Source of the DNA: CAZHWT01 sp964536215
Lineage (GTDB): Bacteria > Patescibacteriota > CAZHWT01
Assembly (NCBI GenBank): GCA_964536215.1
Contig: CAZHWT010000056.1
Location: 1 to 5,296 of the forward strand
Reading direction: 5' to 3'
DNA: 5,296 nucleotides
Made by a program: the position numbers and the translations under genes. The notes beneath the pieces were generated by a model. That model had not been told where the DNA came from. It did not search any database and saw only the letters and a program-made list of their open reading frames with translations. Of this stretch, positions 4,951 to 5,296 are shown one piece after another (within the stretch, counting starts at the first letter, position 1; each line of letters starts with the position of its first letter).

Positions 4951-4952
4951 TT

Positions 4953-5000
4953 GCGGTTTGCTCCGCCAGAGGCGGACAAGGGTTTGCGGTTTGAAGGTTT
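4953..5000 (-). repeat. GCGGTTT heptamer units interrupted by a hairpin
   Basis: GCGGTTT occurs at 4953-4959 and 4986-4992, with AGGGTTT at 4979-4985. Between the first and the others lies a compact hairpin TCCGCC (4962-4967) facing GGCGGA (4971-4976). The unit is the reverse complement of the AAACCGC type at 34-67. It looks like a hairpin inserted into a heptamer array. Confidence 0.55.
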
Positions 5001-5001
5001 T

Positions 5002-5027
5002 GTCATTCTCAGCTTGGTTGAGAATCC
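5002..5027. repeat. Short REP-like hairpin
   Basis: Starts GTCATTCTCAG and contains ATTCTCA (5005-5011) facing TGAGAAT (5019-5025). It appears to be a compact relative of the GTCATTCTGAG family. Confidence 0.6.
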
Positions 5028-5034
5028 CTTTCTT

Positions 5035-5062
5035 CGATTTACGATCTACGATTAACGATTTA
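5035..5062 (+). repeat. Heptamer array, unit CGATTTA, 4 units
   Basis: Units CGATTTA, CGATCTA, CGATTAA, CGATTTA at 5035, 5042, 5049 and 5056. Flanked by REP-like elements on both sides. Confidence 0.75.
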
Positions 5063-5071
5063 CCTCCACGG

Positions 5072-5169
5072 CCGTTCTGAGCTCTAACTCGCTACTGGTA
5101 CATGGCCAAGAATCTTCCACCTCAAGCAAGACTACAGCCTGGAAGGTTCTTCACTGCACTCAGAATGAC
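5072..5169. repeat. Two-armed REP-like element with an insertion in the left arm
   Basis: The right arm 5140-5169 (TGGAAGGTTCTTCAC...CAGAATGAC) is well kept. The left arm starts GTTCTGAGC near 5074 and ends AAGAATCTTCCA (5108-5119), but about 20 extra bases separate the two halves compared with the other left arms. Confidence 0.65.
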
Positions 5170-5296
5170 ACGTCATCTGGAGGGTGCGCAATTCGTGCTA
5201 AAAAGTTCAGGGCAAGCTAGGTCCTCTGAGATAAGGACTTGGAAGGTCGGGTTTGGTTGTAGACTGCGCTTTGATTGTGGGGGTGGTGGTAGAATC

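Larger units (their letters stand above)
4828..5296. other. Gene-free repeat island
   Basis: No convincing gene here. Bases 4883-5169 are an alternation of heptamer arrays and hairpins, listed separately. Bases 4828-4882 show nothing I can name. Bases 5170-5296 hold only one weak stem-loop (5219-5225 with 5234-5240, one G-T pair) and G-rich sequence at the right edge. Confidence 0.7.

Noticed and set aside
5165..5296. ATG-initiated plus-strand frame open to the right edge
   Set aside because: It begins inside the right arm of a REP-like element, has no Shine-Dalgarno site, and its 44 codons show no recognisable motif. Minus-strand frames here are equally short and unconvincing.
5197..5296. 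Possible T-box-like or other structured leader at the right edge
   Set aside because: A stem-loop at 5219-5240 and GGGGGTGGTGGTAGAATC near the end recall parts of a T-box, but the conserved antiterminator sequence and specifier loop are not there.

Overview
The window looks like a piece of a Patescibacteria (Candidate Phyla Radiation) genome. The main reason is a compact alanyl-tRNA synthetase that ends right after the editing domain and lacks the C-terminal C-Ala domain; its catalytic-core wording and its 'RIKAVLE' ending also resemble CPR forms. Small orphan membrane proteins and a short GIY-YIG protein fit the same picture. This assignment rests on protein wording recalled from memory, not on a search, and I cannot name the exact phylum.

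Layout, left to right. Bases 2-709 (+) hold the 3' part of a nucleotidyltransferase-fold gene that carries three blocks of heptamer repeats and one palindromic repeat inside its reading frame. Bases 710-910 hold dispersed palindromic repeats. Bases 911-1189 (-) encode a GIY-YIG nuclease-family protein. Bases 1190-1607 hold three more palindromic repeats and a terminator. Bases 1608-1952 (-) encode a small unknown membrane protein with a complete transcription unit: consensus promoter, Shine-Dalgarno site, ORF and intrinsic terminator. Bases 1953-2093 are a divergent promoter region. Bases 2094-4100 (+) are alaS, apparently read from a leaderless mRNA. Bases 4101-4224 hold a hairpin, a heptamer array and a palindromic repeat. 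Bases 4240-4827 (+) encode a seven-helix membrane protein. Bases 4828-5296 contain no convincing gene and are largely a mosaic of repeats.

The most unusual feature is the repeat content. Two kinds recur: hairpin elements of about 30 or 80 bp, related to a 'GTCATyCTGAG...GAAGrATCTTCCA' arm, and short tandem arrays of 7-bp units, nearly always four or five units long, whose unit sequence differs from locus to locus. The two kinds are often adjacent. Three heptamer arrays lie in the nucleotidyltransferase gene and two in alaS, without breaking either frame. Because 7 leaves remainder 1 on division by 3, a heptamer array encodes the same cyclic heptapeptide in all three forward frames, so one stop-free unit is frame-neutral. 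The genes show no shared pathway; alaS is the only housekeeping gene.
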